In this document: positions 1 through 7,641 of the stretch, piece by piece
Layout of the letters: each line of letters starts with the position of its first letter
Numbering within the stretch: position 1 is the stretch's first letter
Assembly (NCBI GenBank): GCA_905233985.1
Contig: CAJOFA010000003.1
Span: forward strand, 1 to 64,000
DNA: 64,000 bases
Reading direction: 5' to 3'
From: an uncultured Prevotella sp.
Lineage (GTDB): Bacteria > Bacteroidota > Bacteroidia > Bacteroidales > Bacteroidaceae
The notes under the pieces: model-generated
Seen by the model: only the letters and a program-made list of their open reading frames with translations
What the model was told of the DNA's origin: nothing
Database searches by the model: none
Program-made: the position numbers and the translations under genes

Positions 1-68
1 CTAAATTCAACGATGTCAAAGAACAATTTGGTCCCCTCATTCCGGGGCTATTTGATTAATATTTAACT

Positions 69-89
69 TGTCCTAATTTTAACGGGACA
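69..89. promoter_or_regulatory. Inverted repeat upstream of the lacI-type gene
   Basis: TGTCC at 69-73 and GGGACA at 84-89 form an inverted repeat just upstream of the -33 element of the regulator gene. It could be an operator for autoregulation, but it lacks the central CG usual for LacI-family operators, so this is only a candidate. Confidence 0.25.
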
Positions 90-110
90 CTAATGATTTT
101 ACCTAATTAA

Positions 111-142
111 TTTGGTCGGATAAAAAAAAATACTTACCTTTG
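111..142 (+). promoter_or_regulatory. Bacteroidota promoter for lacI-type gene and uxaA
   Basis: TTTG at 111-114, 20-nt spacer, TACCTTTG at 135-142. This matches the TTTG / TAnnTTTG consensus of the Bacteroidota housekeeping sigma factor. It places transcription start about 25 nt before the ATG at 172. Confidence 0.8.
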
Positions 143-171
143 TGCTCGCAAACAACAGACAACAGACAATT

Positions 172-1242
172 ATGGCATCAGAGAAGATAAGAATCAAGGA
201 TATTGCCGAACGTGCAGGAGTCAGCGTCGGTACCGTTGACCGTGTGCTCCACAACCGTCCCAATGTCAGCCCCAAGGCCCTCGAAAAAGTCAACAAGGCT
301 TTAGAGGAGATGGACTACAAACCCAACATGTACGCCTCGGCGCTGGCCTATAACAAGAACTACACATTTTGGTGCATCATCCCCAAACACGCCAGCGAAG
401 CCTATTGGGAGGAGATTGAGGAAGGTGCCCAGGCTGCCTGTGAGCGCCGGCGCGACTTCGGAATCTCCATCAAGATGATGTACTACAAGCGGTTCCAGCC
501 AGAAACCTTCGTGCGTGCCACCAACGATGTGCTCAAGCAGAATCCTGACGGCGTCATTGTGGTGCCTTCCACGCTCGAACTGACACGTAAGTTCACCGAA
601 CAGCTGCATGAACAAGGAGTACCCTTTATCCTGCTCGATTCCTACATGCCCGACCTGCGCCCCCTGTCGTTCTTCGGACAGGACTCGTTCCAAAGCGGCT
701 ACTTCGCCGCACGTATGCTCATGATGATGGCACCACAGGAGAAGGAAATCATGCTCATGAAACAGATGAAGGACGGCAACGTGGCCAGCAAACAGCAGGA
801 GAACCGTGAAACCGGCTTCCGCCACTACATGCACGACCACTTCCCGCAGGTGGCCATCAGCGAGCTTGACCTGCCGTTAGACGAGAAGCGCGAGCAGTAT
901 GACCTGCTGCTGGAGCGATTCTTCAAGGAACACCCCTTGGTACACCATTGCATCACCTTCAACTCAAAGGCTCACATCGTGGGAGAGTTCCTGCGCCGCA
1001 GCAACCGCCGTAACATCCAGATTATGGGCTATGACATGGTGGAGAAGAATGCCGAGTGTCTGCGACAGGGCAGCATTTCCTTCCTCATTGCCCAACATGC
1101 CTACATGCAGGGCTACGAGTGTGTGGAGACGCTCTTCGATGCCATCGTACTTAAACGTGAGGTCAACCCCGTCAACTACATGCCCATCGAGCTGCTTACC
1201 AAGGAGAATCTCGAGTTCTACCGCAGGAAGAACATTGGATAA
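172..1242 (+). CDS. LacI-family transcriptional regulator
   Basis: Regulator with an N-terminal LacI-type helix-turn-helix (about residues 4-50: KDIAERAGVSVGTVDRVLHN, with the hinge following) and a periplasmic-binding-protein-like sensor domain (about 65-350). The length of 356 residues is normal for the family. The ATG at 172 is preferred over an in-frame GTG at 142, because 142 lies inside the promoter -7 element. The stop is 7 nt before uxaA, so the two genes are one transcript and the likely ligand is a hexuronate or altronate-pathway intermediate. That ligand is an inference from context; the family assignment is firm. Confidence 0.93.
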   Translation: MASEKIRIKDIAERAGVSVGTVDRVLHNRPNVSPKALEKVNKALEEMDYKPNMYASALAYNKNYTFWCIIPKHASEAYWEEIEEGAQAACERRRDFGISIKMMYYKRFQPETFVRATNDVLKQNPDGVIVVPSTLELTRKFTEQLHEQGVPFILLDSYMPDLRPLSFFGQDSFQSGYFAARMLMMMAPQEKEIMLMKQMKDGNVASKQQENRETGFRHYMHDHFPQVAISELDLPLDEKREQYDLLLERFFKEHPLVHHCITFNSKAHIVGEFLRRSNRRNIQIMGYDMVEKNAECLRQGSISFLIAQHAYMQGYECVETLFDAIVLKREVNPVNYMPIELLTKENLEFYRRKNIG

Positions 1243-1249
1243 TAAGAAC

Positions 1250-2791
1250 ATGAAACAAACTACCTTTTTAAGAATCAACCCCGCCGACTCCGTCGTGGTG
1301 TGCCTGCAACCCAAGAAACAAGGCGACATCATAGAAGTGGACGGCCAACAAATCACCGTATTGCAGGACACTCCTGCCGGTCACAAGATACTCATCAACG
1401 ACGTCAGGAAAGGCGACAACATCATCAAATACGGCTATCCCATCGGTCATGCCCTTGAAGACCTGAAAGCCGGACAATGGGTTAACGAGAACAACTTAAA
1501 GACCAATCTAAGCGGCACGTTAGAATATACTTATCATCCTGTTAACGAACAACTTAACATCAAAGACGAGAAGCGAACCTTTAAGGGCTACGTACGCAAG
1601 AACGGTGAGGTCGGTGTGCGCAATGAGATATGGGTTGTTCCTACTGTTGGCTGCGTCAACGGCATTGCCGAGCGCCTGGTCAACCAACTCAAGGAAGAAA
1701 TCAACGCTCAATGTTCAACGTTCAACGTTCAACGTTCAATGTTCGACGTTCAACGTTCAACGCTCAACGTCCACGCCTGGCATCATAACTACGGTTGCTC
1801 ACAGCTCTCTGAAGATCATGAGAACACCCGCAAGGTGTTGCGCGACATCTGTCTGCATCCCAATGCCGGTGCCGTGCTCGTGCTAAGTCTCGGCTGCGAG
1901 AACAACCAACCCGAGGACTTCATGGCCATGCTCGGCGACTACGACAAGGAGCGTATCCGCCTGCTGGTCACTCAGCGTGTAGAAGGCGACGAAGTGGAAG
2001 AAGGCATGAAGATGCTGCGTGAGCTCTATGCCATAGCCTCCAAGGACAAGCGTGAGGAAGTCAGCGTTGCCAAACTGCGCGTCGGTTTGAAGTGCGGAGG
2101 CTCTGACGGCTTCAGTGGCATCACAGCCAATCCGCTCGTCGGAGCATTCTCCGACTGGCTTGTGGCACAGGGCGGCACCAGCATCCTGACCGAGGTGCCT
2201 GAGATGTTCGGCGCAGAGACCATCCTCATGAATCGCTGCAAGACGCCCGAGTTGTTTGAGCAAACAGTTTCCATGATTAACAACTTCAAAGAGTATTTCC
2301 TCTCACACGGCGAACCCGTCGGTGAGAATCCAAGCCCGGGCAACAAGGCTGGAGGCATCTCCACCCTCGAGGACAAGGCGCTGGGATGCACACAGAAATG
2401 CGGACGCGCCCCTGTCAGTGGTGTACTGGAATATGGTGACCGCTTGCAGGTGAACGGTTTGAACTTGCTCTCTGCCCCAGGCAATGACCTTGTGGCGGCT
2501 TCGGCACTGGCCGCTGCCGGTTGTCAGATAGTGCTGTTCACCACAGGTCGCGGCACACCCTTCGGCACCTTTGTGCCCACCATGAAGATAGCGACCAATC
2601 CCACCCTCGCCCAGCGCAAGCCGCAGTGGGTGGACTTCTCCGCCGGTCAGCTGGTGGAAGGACGCACCATGCAGGAGCTGTTGCCCGAGTTCATTGACAA
2701 GGTCCTTGCGGTAGCCTCAGGAGAGCCAGCCCGCAACGAGGAAAACGGCTACAGCGAAATCTCCATCTTCAAGAACGGCGTAACGCTGTAA
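1250..2791 (+). CDS. uxaA: Altronate dehydratase (UxaA family)
   Basis: Dehydrates D-altronate to 2-keto-3-deoxygluconate in galacturonate catabolism, in the cytoplasm. It has an N-terminal SAF-like domain (about residues 1-95) followed by the large galactarate dehydratase/altronate hydrolase domain (GVRNEIWVVPTVGC, HNYGCSQL, LKCGGSDGFSGITANP, TTGRGTPFG). The product is 513 residues against roughly 495 for E. coli UxaA. The excess is explained by an in-frame heptanucleotide array (1701-1770) that encodes repeats around STFNVQR just before HAWHHNYGCSQL. The start at 1250 lies 7 nt after the regulator gene. A longer upstream reading only overlaps the regulator. Confidence 0.93.
   Translation: MKQTTFLRINPADSVVVCLQPKKQGDIIEVDGQQITVLQDTPAGHKILINDVRKGDNIIKYGYPIGHALEDLKAGQWVNENNLKTNLSGTLEYTYHPVNEQLNIKDEKRTFKGYVRKNGEVGVRNEIWVVPTVGCVNGIAERLVNQLKEEINAQCSTFNVQRSMFDVQRSTLNVHAWHHNYGCSQLSEDHENTRKVLRDICLHPNAGAVLVLSLGCENNQPEDFMAMLGDYDKERIRLLVTQRVEGDEVEEGMKMLRELYAIASKDKREEVSVAKLRVGLKCGGSDGFSGITANPLVGAFSDWLVAQGGTSILTEVPEMFGAETILMNRCKTPELFEQTVSMINNFKEYFLSHGEPVGENPSPGNKAGGISTLEDKALGCTQKCGRAPVSGVLEYGDRLQVNGLNLLSAPGNDLVAASALAAAGCQIVLFTTGRGTPFGTFVPTMKIATNPTLAQRKPQWVDFSAGQLVEGRTMQELLPEFIDKVLAVASGEPARNEENGYSEISIFKNGVTL
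1701..1770 (+). repeat. Heptanucleotide array TCAACGT x10 inside uxaA
   Basis: Ten uninterrupted 7-nt units, consensus TCAACGT with variants TCAACGC, TCAATGT and TCGACGT. The array stays in the uxaA frame and is read with a 7-residue period (STFNVQR, SMFDVQR, STLNV). It lies in a loop between conserved blocks. Confidence 0.9.
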
Positions 2792-2917
2792 ACCCCAAGC
2801 AAGCCCATCGAGAACTCGGAGCAAACCCGACGCTAAACGCCGCCGGATTTATAGATGCCTATATAGCTTGCAAATGATGTCGCCAGTATCATCATCTGGT
2901 TTGATGGGTCGCACTCT

Positions 2918-3005
2918 CAGTACGGACGGTCAAATACTCTATTACGAAGCATCAAATACCGCAGTACGAACGGTCAAATACTCCAGTACGAAACATCCGT
3001 ACTGG
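2918..3005. repeat. 22-bp tandem array, locus 1 (4 units)
   Basis: Units start at 2918, 2940, 2962 and 2984, each exactly 22 nt. Three begin CAGTACG and one begins TATTACG. Units 1 to 3 share the inner CAAATAC; unit 4 replaces it so that CAGTACG pairs with CGTACTG across 7 nt. See the related arrays at 24557, 25275 and 43946. Confidence 0.85.
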
Positions 3006-3027
3006 TGTAATCAACTATCCCCTACAG

Positions 3028-3070
3028 TCGAGCCAACCATCGCCTCAACGCTGGACGGTGATTGGCTCGA
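3028..3070. repeat. Inverted repeat TCGAGCCAA / TTGGCTCGA
   Basis: Perfect 9-bp arms at 3028-3036 and 3062-3070, extended inward by partly matching bases (C-CATCG against CGGTG-A). It has no T tract on either side, so it is not an obvious terminator. A short GAGTC-GTT-GACTC hairpin follows at about 3079-3091. Confidence 0.7.
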
Positions 3071-3155
3071 ATAGAGAGAGTCGTTGACTCAAACGAATAA
3101 GTAGATCAGCAGAAGCGTCCCGACTTTTCGTCTCCTGCAGTCGCTAAGATATAAA

Positions 3156-3191
3156 AAAATCCTGTACGGTGTTCGCACCGCACAGGATTTT
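3156..3191. terminator. Bidirectional intrinsic terminator between uxaA and WG gene
   Basis: Long stem (AAATCCTGT-CGGTG against CACCG-ACAGGATTT, TTCG loop) with A and T runs on either side. It serves the convergent uxaA (plus) and WG-repeat gene (minus). Confidence 0.85.
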
Positions 3192-3228
3192 AGGAAAATT
3201 TAAGGGAGAACCGCCTCACAACACCAAG

Positions 3229-3822
3229 CTATTCCACTATCTTGCCCGTATGGTCGATGAAATGTGATGTGCCATTGGTGTCCATGACCCAAGCTTTTCC
3301 ATTCTTGAAAGGATTAGCTAATCTCCACTTGCAGGGAATGACCACTTTGCCCGTCTTGTCGATAAAGCCAAATTTTCCATTGGCGTCCACGACCCAAACC
3401 AGACCCTCGCTGAAAGGACCTGCCGAATTCCACTTGCATGGAATGACTACCTTACCCGTCTTGTCAATAAAGCCACACTTGTCTTTAGCGTCCTTGACAT
3501 AAGCCAAACCATCGCGGAAAGTACCTATCGATTTCCACTGACAGGGAATGACCACCTTGCCCGTCTTGTCGATAAAGCCAAATTTCCCATTAGCGTCCTT
3601 GACCCATGCCAGCCCCTCACAGAAAGGACTTACTTTATTCCACTGACAGGGAATGACCACCTTGCCCGTCTCGTCGATAAATCCCCACTTGTCGTTAGCG
3701 TCCAAGACATCAGCCAGGCCCTCGCGGTATTTACCTTGTTCTTTCCACTGCGCACAGGCGTACGTCGCGGGCACTAACGATAGTACCACAGCTGATAAAA
3801 CGATATAAATAATCCTTTTCAT
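3229..3822 (-). CDS. Exported WG-repeat protein
   Basis: 197 residues. Signal peptide 1-24 (MKRIIYIVLSAVVL... ending ACA-QW), then five copies of a roughly 39-residue WG beta-repeat with core GFIDKTGKVVIPC-W and F-x-EGLAWV. Repeats 2 to 4 are nearly identical at DNA level, so they arose by recent internal duplication. WG proteins are usually surface or periplasmic binding modules; the partner is unknown. It is monocistronic, with its own promoter at 3849-3880. Confidence 0.85.
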   Translation of the reverse strand: MKRIIYIVLSAVVLSLVPATYACAQWKEQGKYREGLADVLDANDKWGFIDETGKVVIPCQWNKVSPFCEGLAWVKDANGKFGFIDKTGKVVIPCQWKSIGTFRDGLAYVKDAKDKCGFIDKTGKVVIPCKWNSAGPFSEGLVWVVDANGKFGFIDKTGKVVIPCKWRLANPFKNGKAWVMDTNGTSHFIDHTGKIVE

Positions 3823-3848
3823 GTTCTTATTGTTTTAGTATTCGTCGG

Positions 3849-3880
3849 CAAAGATACTACACTTTCCGCATATTCCCAAA
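3849..3880 (-). promoter_or_regulatory. Promoter of WG-repeat gene
   Basis: On the minus strand: TTTG (complement of 3877-3880), 20-nt spacer, TATCTTTG (complement of 3849-3856), about 27 nt before the ATG. Confidence 0.75.
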
Positions 3881-3890
3881 AAAGAAAAAT

Positions 3891-3920
3891 AAAGAAAAGT
3901 TAACACCGTAACTTTTCTTT
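3891..3920. terminator. A/T-rich hairpin upstream of WG gene
   Basis: AAAGAAAAGTTA (3891-3902) pairs perfectly with TAACTTTTCTTT (3909-3920) around a 6-nt loop. It probably ends transcription from the PAP2 gene to the right. Confidence 0.55.
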
Positions 3921-3986
3921 ATTTCTCTCCTCTTCTCCTCGCCTCCTTAGAATATGGGCATCACTCCGAGTGAGCCTGTTTTTTTT

Positions 3987-4071
3987 CTCGCGCAGAGCCG
4001 CAGAGTTTCACGGAGTTTTTTTATTATTCCCCTCTGCGCCTCACTCTGTGCCCTCTGTGCCTCTGCGCGAG
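3987..4071. repeat. Palindromic MITE/REP-like element
   Basis: Perfect 11-bp terminal inverted repeats CTCGCGCAGAG (3987-3997) and CTCTGCGCGAG (4061-4071) enclose iterated CGCAGAG / CTCTGTGCC words. It is non-coding and lies in the 319-bp gap (3823-4141) between the WG and PAP2 genes. Apart from the promoter, hairpin and this element, I see nothing in that gap. Confidence 0.6.
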
Positions 4072-4141
4072 TGTTTCAGCGAGTGTTTCAGAGCAGGGCT
4101 TGCAGGCGCTGGCGGAGCAGGTCGGCTTCTGCTGTGCGTTT

Positions 4142-4900
4142 TTAATATTGAATAAGGGAAGCAAAGATAAAGGCACGGACGAGGGCGTAGGCGAAGGTGA
4201 GGACGAGGACGGTGAGGACGACGGTGATCGGGTGGAAGCTGGCGGGCGAGAAGGTGAAGGGGGATGAGGTACGGGATGCGAGGGGCGAGGGGCGAGGTAC
4301 GAGGTACGGGATGCGAAGGGCGAGGGGTGAGGGTTGAAGGTGGGTGTTGTTGATGTAACGGACGAGGACATAGACGCCGAGGGCGACGACGGTACCCCAG
4401 AGCAGACCGACAAGGATGTCGCCCGGATAATGGACTCCGAGATAGAGGCGCGTCCAACAGTTGACGAGAGAATAGCTGACAAGGCCGAACTGCAACCAGC
4501 GGTGACGCACGAGCAGACAGAAATAGAGGGCGATGCTGAAGGTGTTGGACGCATGGGCTGAAAAGAAGCCGTACTTACCTCCCCGGTAGTTGTTGACTAC
4601 ATCGACGAGATGACCAATCTGCGGGTCATGCGTGGGACGCCAACGGGCCACCAGGGGCTTCACGATGCTGTCGTCAACGGTACCAGCCAATAGCACACAC
4701 AAGCCGGCGCCAGCCAAGATGAGCAGAATATTACGCCACTTGCCACGACACAACACTACCAACATGTAGAACAACGACACATAAAGCGGTATCCACGTGG
4801 CAGCCTTGGTAAGCGTAAGCACCACGAAGTCAAGAAAAACAGACTCACTACCGTTGAGCATCAACAGCAAGTGTTTGTCGAATTGTATGATTTCCTCCAT
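4142..4900 (-). CDS. PAP2-family membrane phosphatase
   Basis: 252 residues with about six transmembrane helices and the three phosphatase motifs: KPLVARWRP (K-x6-RP), FSAHASNT (the usual SGH appears as SAH) and CWTRLYLGVHYPGD (R-x5-H-x3-D). It is likely a lipid phosphatase of the undecaprenyl-diphosphate or lipid A type acting at the periplasmic face. A non-homologous, Pro/Ser/Arg-rich insert (IPYLVPRPSPLASRT region) before the last helices is encoded by CGAGGNN heptamers. ATG at 4900 follows batE with only a heptamer array between. Confidence 0.85.
   Translation of the reverse strand: MEEIIQFDKHLLLMLNGSESVFLDFVVLTLTKAATWIPLYVSLFYMLVVLCRGKWRNILLILAGAGLCVLLAGTVDDSIVKPLVARWRPTHDPQIGHLVDVVNNYRGGKYGFFSAHASNTFSIALYFCLLVRHRWLQFGLVSYSLVNCWTRLYLGVHYPGDILVGLLWGTVVALGVYVLVRYINNTHLQPSPLALRIPYLVPRPSPLASRTSSPFTFSPASFHPITVVLTVLVLTFAYALVRAFIFASLIQY
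4262..4330. repeat. CGAGGNN heptamer array in the PAP2 gene
   Basis: Degenerate 7-nt iterations on the plus strand (CGAGGGG, CGAGGGG, CGAGGTA, CGAGGTA, CGGGATG, CGAAGGG, CGAGGGG). They encode the Pro/Leu/Arg-rich insert of the PAP2 protein on the minus strand. Confidence 0.75.
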
Positions 4901-4949
4901 CAAACTTCAAACATCAAACTTCAAACTTCAAACTTCAAACTTCAAACTT
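4901..4949. repeat. Heptanucleotide array CAAACTT x7 filling the batE-PAP2 junction
   Basis: Seven 7-nt units (one is CAAACAT). The array begins directly after the PAP2 start codon (4898-4900) and ends within the batE stop codon (4949-4951). The whole junction between the genes is repeat. Confidence 0.9.
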
Positions 4950-5746
4950 CAAATAACTTCCATCTCCTTGCTCTCCATCCAACCTTCTTTGCCGTCGGGG
5001 AGTCGCACGGCTTTCCAGTCCTTCATGCTGTCATCGGTGATGTCGATGCGGGTTCCCTCATGAAGCACGAAAAGTTCGGTGCCGTTGGCGGCTGGTGTGC
5101 TTCTCACGGTCACGGCAGATGTGATGACGACAGCTCCCGTGCGGTTGGTCAGCCGTTGCTTCTGCTGCCAGGCAAAGAGCGTGCTGAACAAGAAGACTGC
5201 CAACATGACAAGCGTTCCAAAGAAGCCCGTCTTCTGCAGAGCGATGCGCGGAGAAAAGAGATAGAGTAGCATGAGCACAAGACCGATGGCCAGGGCAACG
5301 AGCGCCACCCACGCCCACGAATCGACACTCATCATGTTCGCTATCGAGCGCCACCACGTGACGATGAAGAACTCCGACTGGGGCGTTATCTTGTCAATGG
5401 TCTTCTGACGGGCGAGTTGGAGGTTATGACGTATGTCACCATCACCAGGCGACAGTAACAGAGCACGTTCATAGTTGATGATGGCACGTGTGATGTTCTC
5501 ACTACGATAGTAGGCATTGCCAAGGTTATAATAAAGGTCGGCACTAACACCCTCTTTCAGTAACGACTCATAGGCGTTGATAGCCTGCTGGTAGTGCTGA
5601 TGCGCATAGGCACTGTCGGCCTCGGCTTTGGTGACGGCGTGAACCTTGGCCATGAAGAATGAAGAATGAAGAATGAAGAATGACATGCACAGCATGCATC
5701 TCCAAACTATCATTCTCACCCTATGATTCCTTTGTTCTGTCTTCAT
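4949..5746 (-). CDS. batE: BatE, TPR and SH3-like aerotolerance protein
   Basis: 265 residues: signal peptide or anchor (about 1-37), TPR repeats (about 40-115: LYYNLGNAYYR, AIINYERALLLSP), two transmembrane helices (about 145-195) and a C-terminal SH3-like domain (VRSTPAANGTE, GWMES). It is the last Bat component, envelope-located and thought to work with BatA to BatD. ATG at 5746 overlaps the batD stop (ATGA), which fixes the start. The hydrophobic stretch SFFILHSSFF of the signal peptide is encoded by a GAAGAAT heptamer array shared with batD. Confidence 0.88.
   Translation of the reverse strand: MKTEQRNHRVRMIVWRCMLCMSFFILHSSFFMAKVHAVTKAEADSAYAHQHYQQAINAYESLLKEGVSADLYYNLGNAYYRSENITRAIINYERALLLSPGDGDIRHNLQLARQKTIDKITPQSEFFIVTWWRSIANMMSVDSWAWVALVALAIGLVLMLLYLFSPRIALQKTGFFGTLVMLAVFLFSTLFAWQQKQRLTNRTGAVVITSAVTVRSTPAANGTELFVLHEGTRIDITDDSMKDWKAVRLPDGKEGWMESKEMEVI
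5654..5746 (-). repeat. Duplicated 5' segment of batE with GAAGAAT x4
   Basis: Four GAAGAAT units (5654-5681) plus about 65 bp that match the start of batD (7531-7623) almost base for base. Both copies encode start, basic region and hydrophobic core (MKTxQR... RCMLCMSFFILHSSFF). Confidence 0.85.
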
Positions 5747-7641
5747 TTTACCTTTTTTACCTTTTTCATTGTTTCCTCAATCTGCTCAATGGCGGTCGAA
5801 GCGGCGTTATAGGTTTTATCCATGTTACCCTTGGCATCACCAGGAGCATAGCGTTCAAACTCACACTCATCAAGTGCTCCAATGAAGCGACTGATGGTAT
5901 CCTCGCCAACATGCCGCTCGGCAAGCAGTTGACTGATATTCTCACGCGAAAGCTGTTCAACAGGGATGTTCAGTTTATCACCCACATAGCCCCAGAGTGC
6001 CCGCAGCACCTCGTCATAGAACTCGGCCGGTTTGTTGCTCTTCATCAGCTTGGAGGCTGTCTTCAGGCGTTTTGTCGCTACCTTGTTTGCCCGCTTGCCA
6101 CGCATCTTGCTGATGTTGGCATTATCGATGGCACGCTGGCGGAAGACGACAAGCAGGGTGATGAATGTCAGGGCAAGCACAGCCAGAGCTATCCAATAAC
6201 CTACGGAACCGAAGAAGTAGTCGCCTACGGCACGCAGCGTCGTGTCACCCGTCTTGATGTAACGGATGTCCTTGTTCAACTCATCCACGTCATGCTGGTT
6301 GGTGAAGTCACTCACCTTGCTGTCACCATTACCCTTGTTCACCGTCAGCGTGAAACCTTCCGACTTCACCGTCTTATAGGCATTGGCTTGGGTGTCGTAA
6401 TATGTGAGTTCTACAGGCGGGATCTCATAGGTACCCTGATGACGAGGCACAGCGAGGATGTCGTAAATCATGCTGCCTTCAATGCCGTTGGTCGTCAGGC
6501 GTGTCTTATCTGTCAGTTTGGCATCATACTTGTCGAAGTCGGCGGGAAACTTCACCTGCGGCTCCTTGATGAGTTTCAAATTGCCGTTTCCACTGATGGT
6601 TACACGTATTGTGACAGGGTCGTTGGCGTTAACCTCCGTCTTGTCGGGCTGGGCGGTGATGGTGAACTGCCCCACTCCACCGGAGAAGTCTGCCGGACGC
6701 TCGGGCAGCGGGTCAACCTGGATGCTCAGTCCCGGGGCCTTGATCTGCTTCTTGACCTCCACATAGCCGGAGCCGCCGTTAAAGAACGCCTCGAAGGGGT
6801 CGATGTTTCGGTTCACCTGTGCCACTACGCCCTCAAACGTCAGGGGAGGAATCTCCAGCTTGCCCGTCATCTGGGGGAACATGACATACTGGCTCCACGT
6901 CACGGTGCGATAAGGCCGTCCGTTGACGTTCTCAACGGTAAATCTCTTCTGCTGCGGCAAGGGAATCTCTTGCGAATAGAAGCTCTTGAGATCAGGCATC
7001 TTACCGTTCAAAGACGTTAACTCCACCTGTGTATAGACCTTATAGGTAAGCAACACAGGCTCTTGCTCGTGCACACGGCTCTTGTTAGCGCTGACCTTGA
7101 TGAAGAGGTCGCTACCCGAGATGGGCGTGCCTGCCGACCTCATGCCTGGCGATGTCTGCTGCTGCAAATGTCCCTGACCATTACCCTGTGCCTGACCAGA
7201 CACCTTGATGCTAATAGCATTCGACGTCACCCGCTTGCCGGCAACGGTAGCGCTGGCAGGTGAGATGGTGAAGGTACCATTGGTCGTGGCGCTGAGGATA
7301 TAGGTGTAGGTAATGGACGAAGAACTGCTGGTGCGTCCGTTTATCATCTGGAAGCTCGACTGACGTGACGTGCTGGGGCCCATCAGCACCTCCAACTCAT
7401 CAGGAATATGGCCCGCACGGAAGCCCTCCACGTCGTCGGAATTGATGGTATAGGTAAGCCGGAACTGCTCACCTGCCGCCACTTGCGCCGGGGCGCTGCC
7501 CTTGATGGACTGGGCAGACATGTTGTCAATGAAGAATGAAGAATGAAGAATGAAGAATGACATGCACAGCATGCATCTCCAAGCTATCGTCCTCACCCTC
7601 CTTATCCTTTGTTTTGTCTTCATTTTTCGTCTTTTACGCAT
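5743..7641 (-). CDS. batD: BatD, oxygen-tolerance membrane protein
   Basis: 632 residues: N-terminal hydrophobic region, a long periplasmic part of beta-sandwich domains (about 45-460), one strong transmembrane helix (VGYWIALAVLALTFITLLVVF, about 475-497) and a cytoplasmic helical tail (to the end). BatD family. Start at 7641 forms TAATG with the stop of the upstream gene. MKTKQR at 7623, matching the batE start, is the alternative. The signal peptide core is heptamer-encoded as in batE. Confidence 0.88.
   Translation of the reverse strand: MRKRRKMKTKQRIRRVRTIAWRCMLCMSFFILHSSFFIDNMSAQSIKGSAPAQVAAGEQFRLTYTINSDDVEGFRAGHIPDELEVLMGPSTSRQSSFQMINGRTSSSSSITYTYILSATTNGTFTISPASATVAGKRVTSNAISIKVSGQAQGNGQGHLQQQTSPGMRSAGTPISGSDLFIKVSANKSRVHEQEPVLLTYKVYTQVELTSLNGKMPDLKSFYSQEIPLPQQKRFTVENVNGRPYRTVTWSQYVMFPQMTGKLEIPPLTFEGVVAQVNRNIDPFEAFFNGGSGYVEVKKQIKAPGLSIQVDPLPERPADFSGGVGQFTITAQPDKTEVNANDPVTIRVTISGNGNLKLIKEPQVKFPADFDKYDAKLTDKTRLTTNGIEGSMIYDILAVPRHQGTYEIPPVELTYYDTQANAYKTVKSEGFTLTVNKGNGDSKVSDFTNQHDVDELNKDIRYIKTGDTTLRAVGDYFFGSVGYWIALAVLALTFITLLVVFRQRAIDNANISKMRGKRANKVATKRLKTASKLMKSNKPAEFYDEVLRALWGYVGDKLNIPVEQLSRENISQLLAERHVGEDTISRFIGALDECEFERYAPGDAKGNMDKTYNAASTAIEQIEETMKKVKKVK
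7531..7558 (-). repeat. GAAGAAT x4 in the batD signal peptide
   Basis: Four perfect units, translated on the minus strand as part of SFFILHSSFF. This is the second copy of the duplicated 5' segment (see 5654-5746). Confidence 0.85.

Larger units (their letters stand above)
2792..3228. other. Gene-free interval downstream of uxaA
   Basis: No plausible gene. It holds the 22-bp repeat array at 2918-3005, a long inverted repeat at 3028-3070 and a bidirectional terminator at 3156-3191. The 12-mer CTCGGAGCAAAC at 2815-2826 recurs exactly in two units of the array at 24557-24600. Confidence 0.8.

Noticed and set aside
2868..3074. Small plus-strand open frame across the 22-bp array
   Set aside because: Its codons are the repeat units themselves, it has no promoter and the translation is low-complexity.
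5680..7020. Long plus-strand frame opposite batD
   Set aside because: Antisense shadow of a well-supported gene; no promoter and no known domain.
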